From the NCBI GenBank assembly GCA_028684065.1, contig JAQUGO010000001.1, positions 62,001 to 126,000 of the forward strand: a DNA stretch of 64,000 bases, in the 5' to 3' direction. Below, piece by piece: positions 18,877 through 26,754 of the stretch; the stretch's first letter is position 1; every line of letters starts with the position of its first letter. Source of the stretch: Sulfurospirillaceae bacterium. Its GTDB lineage: Bacteria > Campylobacterota > Campylobacteria > Campylobacterales > Sulfurospirillaceae. The notes beneath the pieces are model-generated. The model did not search any database. It saw only the letters and a list, made by a program, of their open reading frames with translations, and was not told the DNA's origin. Made by a program: the position numbers and the translations under genes.

Positions 18877-20709
18877 ATGATCCAAGTGAGTAACCTCTCT
18901 AAGCGCTTTGGTGGACAAACACTTTTTGAAAACATCAATTTTACCCTCTCTTCTGGCAACAAGATAGGTCTTGTGGGAAGAAATGGCTCTGGGAAATCAA
19001 CTCTTTTTAAAATTTTACTTGGTGAAGAAGAAGCTGATGAGGGTGAAATTCTCATACCTAAAAACTACACCATTGGTTCCTTAAAACAACATATTCATTT
19101 CACCTATCCTACGGTACGTGAAGAGTGTGCTAGTGTTCTTCGTGGTGATGAGCAATTTGATGTTTACAAGATTGAAAAGATGCTTTTTGGATTGGGTTTT
19201 GAAAATAATGATTTAGATAAAAACCCTCTTAGTTTTTCAGGTGGTTATCAAATTCGCATTAACCTTGTTAAAGCTCTTGCCACTAATCCTAGCTTACTTC
19301 TGTTAGATGAACCAACCAACTATCTTGATATTGTCTCAATGCGATGGCTTAAAAGCTTTTTAAAAGAGTTTAAAGGAGAAGTCATTCTCATCACCCATGA
19401 TAGAGAGTTTATGGATGATGTCATTACTCACACCATGGGCATTCAGCGTAAAGGTCTAAAATTTTTACAAGGCAATAGTATTAAATACTATGCAAAACTT
19501 GAAGAAGAAGATGAAAAATATCTGAAAACAAAAGCCAATTTAGATAAAAAACGTGCCGAATTAGAAGATTTTATTATTCGTCAAAAAGCACGTGCTTCTA
19601 AAGCGGTGATGGCACAAAGTAAAGCCAAACAACTCGATAAAATGGGTGAGATGGAAGACTTAGAGAATGAAACAAGCCTAAGTTTTCATTTTAATTATAA
19701 AAAAACTCCGGCTAAACTACTTTTCGAAGCTAAAAACCTCTCTTTTGGTTACAATCAAACAGAACCACTTTTTAAAAACCTTTCGTTCTCTCTCGAAAAA
19801 GGAAAATGCTTAGGCATCATCGGCAAAAATGGAAAAGGAAAATCCACTCTTTTAAATCTTCTAGCAGGAGAGCTTCCTTTGCATGAAGGCAGTATCTACT
19901 TTCATCCTGAAACCTCATTGGCCCACTTTGGACAAACGAATATCCAAAGGCTTAATGAAAAAAATACTATTATAGATGAAATATACAGTGTTGACCCTCT
20001 CTTAGGCATCGCTAAAGTTCGCTCTATTTGCGGAACAATGATGTTTAGCGGACAAAATGCTGAAAAAGAGATCAAAATCCTCTCTGGAGGCGAACGAAGC
20101 CGCGTTATGCTAGGAAAAATCATCGCAACACCTGCCAATCTACTTTTCCTAGATGAACCTACCAACCATCTTGATATGCAATCCATTGAATCACTCTGCG
20201 AAGCAATCCATACGTTTGAAGGTTCTGTAATTTTAGTCACACACTCTGAAATGCTCCTTCGTAAACTGGCACAACAACTGGTTATTTTTCACCACGGATA
20301 TGCTGAATTTTTTGATGGAAATTATGAAGAATTTTTAGAAAAAATTGGTTGGGAAGAGGAAGAAAACAATACTCCTAAAAAAGAAAATGAGTCTAGTCGA
20401 AAGGAAGCTAAAAAACTACGAACAGCCTACATACAAGAAAGAAGTGCGAAATTAAGCCCTCTTAAAAAAGAGATTGAAACATGTGAAAAAAAGATTATGC
20501 AACTTGAAGAAATGATACAATCTAAAAATACCCTACTGATTAAACATTCGGAAAATAATGACATTGGTGAACTTCAAAAACTCTCCATTGAACTCTCTTC
20601 CCATGAAAAAGAACTCGAGATATTATATGAGCGCTTTGAATCTTTGCATGAAAGCCATGATGAAATATTTGAAACTTATGAAAATAAATTGAAAAACTTA
20701 GAGAATTAG
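18877..20709 (+). CDS. ABC-F family ATP-binding protein
   Basis: 610 residues with two ABC ATPase cassettes and no membrane segment. Cassette 1 has GRNGSGKST and signature LSFSGGYQIRI, cassette 2 has GKNGKGKST and signature LSGGERSRVML; both have LLLDEPTNYLD/LFLDEPTNHLD Walker B blocks. A charged inter-domain linker (about residues 205-265) and a C-terminal coiled coil (about 505-610) fit the Uup/EttA-like translation factors. These act on the ribosome rather than in transport. The exact subfamily is not assigned. Confidence 0.9.
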   Translation: MIQVSNLSKRFGGQTLFENINFTLSSGNKIGLVGRNGSGKSTLFKILLGEEEADEGEILIPKNYTIGSLKQHIHFTYPTVREECASVLRGDEQFDVYKIEKMLFGLGFENNDLDKNPLSFSGGYQIRINLVKALATNPSLLLLDEPTNYLDIVSMRWLKSFLKEFKGEVILITHDREFMDDVITHTMGIQRKGLKFLQGNSIKYYAKLEEEDEKYLKTKANLDKKRAELEDFIIRQKARASKAVMAQSKAKQLDKMGEMEDLENETSLSFHFNYKKTPAKLLFEAKNLSFGYNQTEPLFKNLSFSLEKGKCLGIIGKNGKGKSTLLNLLAGELPLHEGSIYFHPETSLAHFGQTNIQRLNEKNTIIDEIYSVDPLLGIAKVRSICGTMMFSGQNAEKEIKILSGGERSRVMLGKIIATPANLLFLDEPTNHLDMQSIESLCEAIHTFEGSVILVTHSEMLLRKLAQQLVIFHHGYAEFFDGNYEEFLEKIGWEEEENNTPKKENESSRKEAKKLRTAYIQERSAKLSPLKKEIETCEKKIMQLEEMIQSKNTLLIKHSENNDIGELQKLSIELSSHEKELEILYERFESLHESHDEIFETYENKLKNLEN

Positions 20710-20737
20710 TGTAAAATCACAGAAAAAAAGGTATTCC

Positions 20738-21037
20738 ATGCGTGATTTACGAGAGCTACTAGATGAGAGTGGCTGTTCTACAGAATTTATACAAGATGCT
20801 ATGCGTTATGAAAGTCTTTTTGCGGGTAATGTGGATGCATTTATTGACCGTGTCGAAGATATTTTAATGAATGAAGATACTTATGAAGAAGATATCGAAG
20901 AAGATGATGATGACCTTGATGATGCAGACCCTATTTTCCAAAGTGACTATAACTATGATGGTAATGATGATGACATCTACTTTGAAGATGAAGATGGTGA
21001 TGAAGCATTTGAAGATGATAGCGAGGATGATGAGTAA
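20738..21037 (+). CDS. Highly acidic small protein of unknown function
   Basis: 99 residues. The first ~45 look folded and helical (LRELLDESGCSTEFIQDAMRYE). From about residue 47 onward the chain is almost only Asp, Glu and Asn with a few aromatics, ending EAFEDDSEDDE, and is surely disordered. AAAAAAGG sits just before the ATG. It follows the ABC-F gene by 28 bases and may share its transcript. I do not recognise a family; an RNA- or DNA-mimic or chaperone-type role is speculation. Confidence 0.7.
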   Translation: MRDLRELLDESGCSTEFIQDAMRYESLFAGNVDAFIDRVEDILMNEDTYEEDIEEDDDDLDDADPIFQSDYNYDGNDDDIYFEDEDGDEAFEDDSEDDE

Positions 21038-21046
21038 AACTCATCA
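21028..21046. terminator. Short hairpin between convergent genes
   Basis: TGATGAG (21028-21034) and CTCATCA (21040-21046) form a 7-bp stem across the 6-base gap between two convergent genes, overlapping both stop regions. There is no clear T run, so terminator function is only likely. Confidence 0.35.
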
Positions 21047-21784
21047 CACCTCTACTTTAAATCCTTGCTCAATATACGAATATTTCAACACTTTACCACT
21101 CTTCTTTAGGGGTCTCAACGTTTTACAGCTTGCGTGAACTAAAAAACCCTCTTTGACACCAATAGTATCAATATAATCCGTTGCACTTTCCCAATTAAGA
21201 TGTTTTGTATTGGCATACTGAGGTTCATAACATGCATCTAAAAAAAGATAATCTATTTTTGACTCTTTAAGATAGCTGAGTGATTCAGAAGGGATAGATG
21301 CACAATCTGTAAGATATGCCACGGTAGCTTTATCTGTTTTGATGACATACCCATTGGTTACTTTTGAGTGATGTAAAGGAACCGCTGTGATACTAATATT
21401 TTCTATATACTGTGTTTGAAACGGCTCTAAAATAGTATAAACAATCGAATCTTTATGTAAGAAAAGATCACCAAAACCTTGTGTATCATGTGGGATAAAG
21501 CACTCAATCACTGATTCTGATTTACGCAATCGAATCAAACCTAAACAGTGGTCAGCATGAAAATGTGTTAAAAACACAGCTCTTATAGTGCGGGTATTAA
21601 AAGTATCGCTTAAAAGGTCATAACCTGCATCTAAAAGGATAATACTACCATCGTCCAACTCAAGATACGCACATGTAGATCGATTACTTGTGCCTTTTTG
21701 GCGTGCTTCTTCGCAGATAGCGCACTCACAGTGATGTAAAGGAATACCACCCGTATCAGAGGTCCCTAAAAATTCAAATTTCAT
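21044..21784 (-). CDS. MBL-fold metallo-hydrolase (PhnP/tRNase Z-like)
   Basis: 246 residues with the metallo-beta-lactamase signature THFHADHCLG, an earlier GTSDTGGIPLHHCECAICEEA motif with three cysteines, and later metal-ligand candidates in VPLHHSKV, YLTDCAS and HLNWESA. The opening GTSDTGGIP...C.C..C resembles the PhnP-type phosphodiesterases. Cyclic phosphodiester hydrolysis is a reasonable guess; the substrate is not certain. Confidence 0.8.
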   Translation of the reverse strand: MKFEFLGTSDTGGIPLHHCECAICEEARQKGTSNRSTCAYLELDDGSIILLDAGYDLLSDTFNTRTIRAVFLTHFHADHCLGLIRLRKSESVIECFIPHDTQGFGDLFLHKDSIVYTILEPFQTQYIENISITAVPLHHSKVTNGYVIKTDKATVAYLTDCASIPSESLSYLKESKIDYLFLDACYEPQYANTKHLNWESATDYIDTIGVKEGFLVHASCKTLRPLKKSGKVLKYSYIEQGFKVEV

Positions 21785-21796
21785 TACACATTTTCT

Positions 21797-22891
21797 CTAA
21801 TGTTTTTTTTCTTCAAGCATTCGATTGAGTAGTTCAAAAAGCTTTTTAGATGCTTCTTCTGCTTTATTGAAAGCATTGATAACAATGGAAATATCATTGA
21901 GGCATGTTCCTTCTCTAATACATTTAATGGCTTGATTGACTGATTCGTGTACAATTTTATGAGGCTCTTCTATCGCCTTAAATGAGAGAGTATTGTGAAA
22001 TGTCTCTTTCCCAACCCCTTCATACCATTTTCCTAAACGGCAATTGGTATGATTGGATAACTCTTTATGGGCTTCATCAAAGACACTACTATAACCATCG
22101 ACTTTAAAAAGGACGTGATCGAGTTTAGCTAAAGCGGCAAAAATAGAAAAAGTAATATGGGAAGAATCTTCGTTAATTCTTTTTGCGTTTGATTGTAATG
22201 TTTCAAACTCACTTTTAAAATTTTCTATATGTTTGTTAGAATTAAGTGCAATCGTTTCAACTTCTTCATTCTGTTTAAACATAGAATTGGCATTTTGTTT
22301 AAGAACGTTAATATTCATCTCAACTTCTGCTGTTGCTTTTTGGGTACGTTCAGCAAGCTTACGGACTTCATCTGCTACAACTGCAAATCCTCGTCCATGC
22401 TCACCTGCACGGGCAGCTTCTATGGCAGCATTAAGGGCTAAAAGATTTGTTTGGTCAGATATGTCTTTAATTAGATTGATAACACTAGCTATTTCATCAA
22501 CACTTTGATGCAAATTTTCGGCAAGATGGAGTGATGCACTTGATGATTGAGTAATTTGCCCAATTAGCCTTAATAATTCATTAGATATTTCGTCTAAACT
22601 ACCTACACTACTGACAGTAGTTTGACTAAGATTGGATATCTCTTTGGATGCTTCAAGATTGATTTCAATATCATGTTGAATCTCAGAAATACTTGCTTTA
22701 CATCCTCCAAGCATTCCATTTGTTAATGTTGTTTTGAGCTTATTTTCACTCATTGCTTTTTGACTGTGCTGTTCTCTTTGGGTCAGTTGTTCTATCTCAT
22801 TTCTAAGACGTTCTATCTCATTCCTAAGTGCTTCATTTTCTTGTAGTAAGACTGTATTTTTTTCTTCAGTGAATTTATTACTGCCAAACAT
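21797..22891 (-). CDS. Cytoplasmic chemoreceptor with C-terminal CZB domain
   Basis: 364 residues with no membrane helix. An N-terminal coiled coil ([19 protein letters not shown]) leads to an MCP signalling hairpin whose tip is [36 protein letters not shown]. The C-terminus is a zinc-binding CZB domain: His in LDHVLF, the CRLGKWY motif and PHKIVHES (HxxxH). CZB receptors sense zinc changes caused by oxidants such as hypochlorous acid. The start is placed at the ATG with AAAGGGAT upstream; 13 further codons are open before it. Confidence 0.9.
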   Translation of the reverse strand: MFGSNKFTEEKNTVLLQENEALRNEIERLRNEIEQLTQREQHSQKAMSENKLKTTLTNGMLGGCKASISEIQHDIEINLEASKEISNLSQTTVSSVGSLDEISNELLRLIGQITQSSSASLHLAENLHQSVDEIASVINLIKDISDQTNLLALNAAIEAARAGEHGRGFAVVADEVRKLAERTQKATAEVEMNINVLKQNANSMFKQNEEVETIALNSNKHIENFKSEFETLQSNAKRINEDSSHITFSIFAALAKLDHVLFKVDGYSSVFDEAHKELSNHTNCRLGKWYEGVGKETFHNTLSFKAIEEPHKIVHESVNQAIKCIREGTCLNDISIVINAFNKAEEASKKLFELLNRMLEEKKH

Positions 22892-23101
22892 ATTATCCCT
22901 TTCATATTTTGTCATATTATAGTGTATCAAATAATACTCTAAGAATTCCTATGTATCAATTATTAAATCGTAAACATAAACATACTTAAAACGTATCTAC
23001 AATCCTTAAAATTCACATATATTTCTTAGATATCACTCTCTACATGTAAAGGATTTGTTAACTATAAAATAGTCACAAAAATACGAAAAATAAAGAATAA
23101 T

Positions 23102-23129
23102 GAGGAGATTTTGAGTAAAAATCTCTCTC
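23102..23129 (-). terminator. Probable terminator of the ferritin-like gene
   Basis: On the minus strand a stem pairs GAGAGAGATTTTT with AAAATCTCCTC around a short loop, 17 bases after the ferritin-like gene. It is followed by an AT-rich tract with several T runs. Confidence 0.5.
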
Positions 23130-23146
23130 ATCATATTGCTAGTATT

Positions 23147-23662
23147 TTACTTTGAATTTTTACGAATATCTAAGATAAATTCTGTAATGTCATCATGGAG
23201 TGTTTGTAAATCTTCTTCATGTTCCACTTCATCCGCTAGAATTTGTGAGACCATATCGTATGTGACAATGTCTTTATTACGGGTTAATTCAGTAATACTA
23301 GAATACGTAGCAATGGCACATTGTTCACCTTTAATTGCATCTTGTAAAATAGCTACTACATCAAAATTTTCTGGAGCATCATAACCACAATTACTCTGTT
23401 TTAACCAATCATTTGGGTGCAAAAGAGGGGTTCCACCCAATTGTAAAATTCGATCTGCTACCATTGTCGCGTGGCGTAATTCATCCGCTGCATGTTGCGT
23501 TAATTCAACAATAGCAGCATCTTTCATGAGCCCTTTAATGACTTTTGCTTCAATAAAGTATTGATAATACGCTAACCATTCATCTGCATACGCACGATTT
23601 AATGTAGCGATAACCTCCGAAATCTCTATTCCTTTAATAATTGAATTTCCTACGCGAGCCAT
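23147..23662 (-). CDS. Ferritin-like diiron protein, thioferritin (DpsL) type
   Basis: 171 residues forming a four-helix ferritin bundle. Diiron ligands are visible as DEWLAYYQYF (Glu, Tyr), ADELRH (ExxH), GEQ and DEVEHEED. Two cysteines, NCGYD and GEQC, are 23 residues apart and one sits beside a metal-ligand Glu. That arrangement matches the Dps-like (thioferritin) subfamily, which detoxifies peroxide and stores iron. It is larger than Dps and lacks the haem Met of bacterioferritin. AAAGGAG precedes the ATG; it is transcribed alone. Confidence 0.8.
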   Translation of the reverse strand: MARVGNSIIKGIEISEVIATLNRAYADEWLAYYQYFIEAKVIKGLMKDAAIVELTQHAADELRHATMVADRILQLGGTPLLHPNDWLKQSNCGYDAPENFDVVAILQDAIKGEQCAIATYSSITELTRNKDIVTYDMVSQILADEVEHEEDLQTLHDDITEFILDIRKNSK

Positions 23663-23735
23663 ATTTTCTCCTTTGAATTTGAGAAAATTCTACTCTCTAT
23701 AAACTAAATATATATTAAATAATAATTTTTACTAT

Positions 23736-24551
23736 TTAATACTCACTTATTTTTACCCTTTCTGTTATATTTTGTGGTTTGATAGCAGCAATGGCATCCA
23801 TAAGATATACTTTAAAGCTTCCTATAGCCTCTTCATTGAACTGCTTACATGTAGTCGCCACTTCACCAGCAATACTCATACATAAAATACCGCCAATAGC
23901 ACTGTAGAGTGCTTTATTGCCTGCACCTAAAAAACTTCCTATCAGAGAGCTTGTCATACAGCCTGTACCTGTCACTTTGGTTAAATTCACATGCCCATTA
24001 TCTAATAAATACGTTTTTTCTCCATCGGATACACTATCAATTTTACCGGTAATAGCAATAATACAACCCAATTTCTTAGCCAAAGTACATGCTACTTTGG
24101 CACTTTCACTCTCATCTTCTAAAGAATCAACACCTGTTCTTTTGGCATTTAATCCTGCAATCACTTTTATCTCTGCCATATTGCCCCGAATCACACTAAA
24201 CCGAATCTCTTGCATTAACTGTTCAACGGCATGAAAACGAAACGGTGTTGCCCCAATTCCTACTGGGTCTAAAATAATGGGGATATTTTTGATATTAGCC
24301 ATTTTGCCAGCTTCTATCATAGAGGCAAGCGTTCGTTCATTACATGTACCGATGTTTAACACTAAGGCATTACAAATACTCACCATATCGGCCACTTCTT
24401 TGATTTCATCTGCCATAACAGGGCTTGCCCCTATGGCTAATACGACATTTGCACAATCATTAACCGTTACATAATTGGTGATGTGATGCACAAAAGGACG
24501 TTTTTCTTTAATTTGCGCTAGAGCATAATTTACTTCTTCAATACAATCCAT
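23736..24551 (-). CDS. thiM: Hydroxyethylthiazole kinase
   Basis: 271 residues of normal length. HHITNYVTVNDCANVVLAIGASPVMADE is the family N-terminal block. NIPIILDPVGIGA and TGTGCMTSSLIGSFL supply the ribokinase-fold active site. It phosphorylates the thiamine thiazole moiety for salvage. Its start overlaps the end of cytX by 22 bases and it is the third gene of the TPP-riboswitch operon. Confidence 0.95.
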   Translation of the reverse strand: MDCIEEVNYALAQIKEKRPFVHHITNYVTVNDCANVVLAIGASPVMADEIKEVADMVSICNALVLNIGTCNERTLASMIEAGKMANIKNIPIILDPVGIGATPFRFHAVEQLMQEIRFSVIRGNMAEIKVIAGLNAKRTGVDSLEDESESAKVACTLAKKLGCIIAITGKIDSVSDGEKTYLLDNGHVNLTKVTGTGCMTSSLIGSFLGAGNKALYSAIGGILCMSIAGEVATTCKQFNEEAIGSFKVYLMDAIAAIKPQNITERVKISEY

Positions 24552-25741
24552 TTTTCTATTCCTTTTTTACAAAGCACAAACAAAAGTGCTGTTGCTATCA
24601 TCGTTGGAAGTGTTGAGCCCACAACTAAATCTAAAGTTATAAATTGATAATAAGCATAAACACCCACTGCCCATACGATGAGTGAGCCTATGTGTAACTG
24701 TAATTCTGGCATTATTGTCTCTTTTTTGAAGAAAAAATAATCACTCAATAAAATAGCAAATAACGGTGCAAAGACGGAACCAATAGCATATAAAAAGGTT
24801 TCATACTCTTCGACAGGTGTTAATAGTGCCACAGCCAAACCAATCAGTGCCATGACAAAAGCAACGTAACGCTCATTCAACTTTGGAAAAACATTGATAA
24901 AGGTTACACCTGCTGAATAGGCATCTAAAAAGGTTGTTGTCACGGTGGAGAGCATCACAATGGCCAATGCAAAAAACCCTAGATTGATAGCAACCATCAT
25001 CGCACCAATATCACCATCTTTTGCATACAAGGCTACAGCTAAACCAATGGTATACATCAAAGAACTACCTATAAAATACCCTATAAAACTGCTCATAAGC
25101 CCCGATTTTTTGGATTCAGAAAAACGCGTATAATCACTAATTAAAGGTAACCATGATAGAGGCATAATAACGCTCAATTCCAAGGCTGCACCAAAACTCA
25201 TCTCCCCTGTATTGAGAGCACTAAAAACACTCTGCTCTTGAAAAACAACTCTACACATTAAGAGTGTTAATGCAAAAAGTAATACAACAGCGATGACATT
25301 TAGCTTTTTAAAGCCATCTTTTCCTAAAAATATCCATAGTGAAATCAGCACACCTATGCCTAAAGACCAAGCAAAGATATTGTCAAAACCAAAAAGTGTT
25401 TTGCCCAAAGCATTAGCGGCACGCCCACCTGAAATAATCATCACAGCCGTCCAGCCAATCAGCTGTAAGACATTAAGCAATGAAAAAAGATACGAACCAT
25501 AGGTTCCAAAAGAGATTCGTGTTGACATCATCGAAGGCAGTTTACTCTGCGCGCCAATGTAGCCACCTAAGATAAGGATAACGCCACCAATTAAATGACC
25601 GAGAAGAATGGCCTTAAGTGCATCTGCAAAACCTAAAGGAGCTAAAAGACCACCTGTAAATATCTCTGCCAATGAAATAGCAGCTCCAAACCATAAGGCT
25701 AAAAGTTGAAAACTACTTAATTTTAATATTGACTGATTCAC
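24530..25741 (-). CDS. cytX: Cytosine/purine-family permease, probable hydroxymethylpyrimidine transporter
   Basis: 403 residues with about 12 hydrophobic segments, belonging to the nucleobase:cation symporter-1 family (LWFGAAISLAEIFTGGLLAPLG; LPSMMSTRISFGTYGSYLFSLLN). It is encoded between thiD and thiM under a TPP riboswitch, which fits the CytX group thought to import the thiamine pyrimidine precursor. GTG start; ATAGAGTGA overlaps the thiD stop by 4 bases. Confidence 0.88.
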   Translation of the reverse strand: MNQSILKLSSFQLLALWFGAAISLAEIFTGGLLAPLGFADALKAILLGHLIGGVILILGGYIGAQSKLPSMMSTRISFGTYGSYLFSLLNVLQLIGWTAVMIISGGRAANALGKTLFGFDNIFAWSLGIGVLISLWIFLGKDGFKKLNVIAVVLLFALTLLMCRVVFQEQSVFSALNTGEMSFGAALELSVIMPLSWLPLISDYTRFSESKKSGLMSSFIGYFIGSSLMYTIGLAVALYAKDGDIGAMMVAINLGFFALAIVMLSTVTTTFLDAYSAGVTFINVFPKLNERYVAFVMALIGLAVALLTPVEEYETFLYAIGSVFAPLFAILLSDYFFFKKETIMPELQLHIGSLIVWAVGVYAYYQFITLDLVVGSTLPTMIATALLFVLCKKGIEKWIVLKK

Positions 25742-26541
25742 TCTATTATCCCTGCTTTCGTATAAAGGTTGTAAAAATGATGCACTGGTCCTACCCCATG
25801 TCCTATGCTAAATCCGTGTTGAATCGCTTCGGTGATATAGGCTTTAGCTTCCGTAACTGCTTGCCTTACATGTAAGCCTTTTGCTAAATTTGCAGCAATG
25901 GCCGAAGAAAGTGTGCATCCTGTACCGTGTGTATTGACTGTCTCTAAGCGTTGTTCTTCTAAAAAATAGAACGCTTGACCATCGTATAAAACATCGGTTG
26001 CATCATTGACTAAATGCCCACCTTTAACAAGAACATACTTACATCCAAGTTGATGCAAATCAACAGCGGCTTTTTTCATATCATCCAATGTTTCAATTGT
26101 GTAGCCAACAATAACTTCAGCTTCTGGAAGGTTAGGTGTGATAATCGTAGCCATAGGAAGTAAAATCTCAATTAATGCTTTTTTAGCTTCAGGTTGTAGT
26201 AAATCATACCCGCTTTTAGATATCATCACTGGGTCAATGACTAAAGGTGGCAGTGTGTATTTTTGAAGAGTTTTAGCGATAATTTCAATAGTTTCAGGTC
26301 TGGAGACCATACCTATTTTAACGGCATCAACGTGAATATCATCAAAAATTGCCTCAATCTGATGGGCAATAACGGAAGGTGATATATCTTGTACATCAAA
26401 GACCCCTTGCGTGTTTTGCGCAGTAACAGCAGTAATAACACTCATACCAAAAGTACCATGCGCACTAAACGCTTTTAAATCTGCTTGAATCCCAGCTCCT
26501 CCACTACTATCAGAGCCTGCAATCGTTAAACAATGTTTCAT
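25738..26541 (-). CDS. thiD: Hydroxymethylpyrimidine/phosphomethylpyrimidine kinase
   Basis: 267 residues from the ATG with AAGGA six bases upstream; 12 further codons upstream are open but lack a ribosome site. Family features are LTIAGSDSSGGAGIQADLKAF, GMSVITAVTAQNT, VIDPVMISKSGYDLL and the anion-hole motif THGTGCTLSSAIAAN. It phosphorylates HMP and HMP-P for thiamine synthesis. It is the first gene after the TPP riboswitch. Confidence 0.95.
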   Translation of the reverse strand: MKHCLTIAGSDSSGGAGIQADLKAFSAHGTFGMSVITAVTAQNTQGVFDVQDISPSVIAHQIEAIFDDIHVDAVKIGMVSRPETIEIIAKTLQKYTLPPLVIDPVMISKSGYDLLQPEAKKALIEILLPMATIITPNLPEAEVIVGYTIETLDDMKKAAVDLHQLGCKYVLVKGGHLVNDATDVLYDGQAFYFLEEQRLETVNTHGTGCTLSSAIAANLAKGLHVRQAVTEAKAYITEAIQHGFSIGHGVGPVHHFYNLYTKAGIIE

Positions 26542-26618
26542 ACTATTCCTTATCATACATGTAACACTATAAAGCAATAGGAGTAGAAGATGAGAGGGAG
26601 AGTATAGTATGTTGAGTT

Positions 26619-26709
26619 GGCTTTCCTACGCTGGCATTACCCAGATCAGGTCAAGGGTCAAAGAATCACTATTCTTTATCTCAGCTGGTGATACCAGCAC
26701 TCCTAGCAC
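26619..26709 (-). promoter_or_regulatory. TPP riboswitch (THI element)
   Basis: Read on the minus strand, the element has the conserved CTGAGA, the CCTTGACCTGATCTGG core, and GTAATGCCAGCGTAGGAAA closing P1. It is 75-170 bases before the thiD ATG. No terminator hairpin with a T run follows, so control is more likely at translation start. It should repress thiD-cytX-thiM when thiamine pyrophosphate is plentiful. Confidence 0.95.
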
Positions 26710-26754
26710 TAAAAATTATAGCGGTTTTAATTGTACTCTTATCTACTGTTTTTT

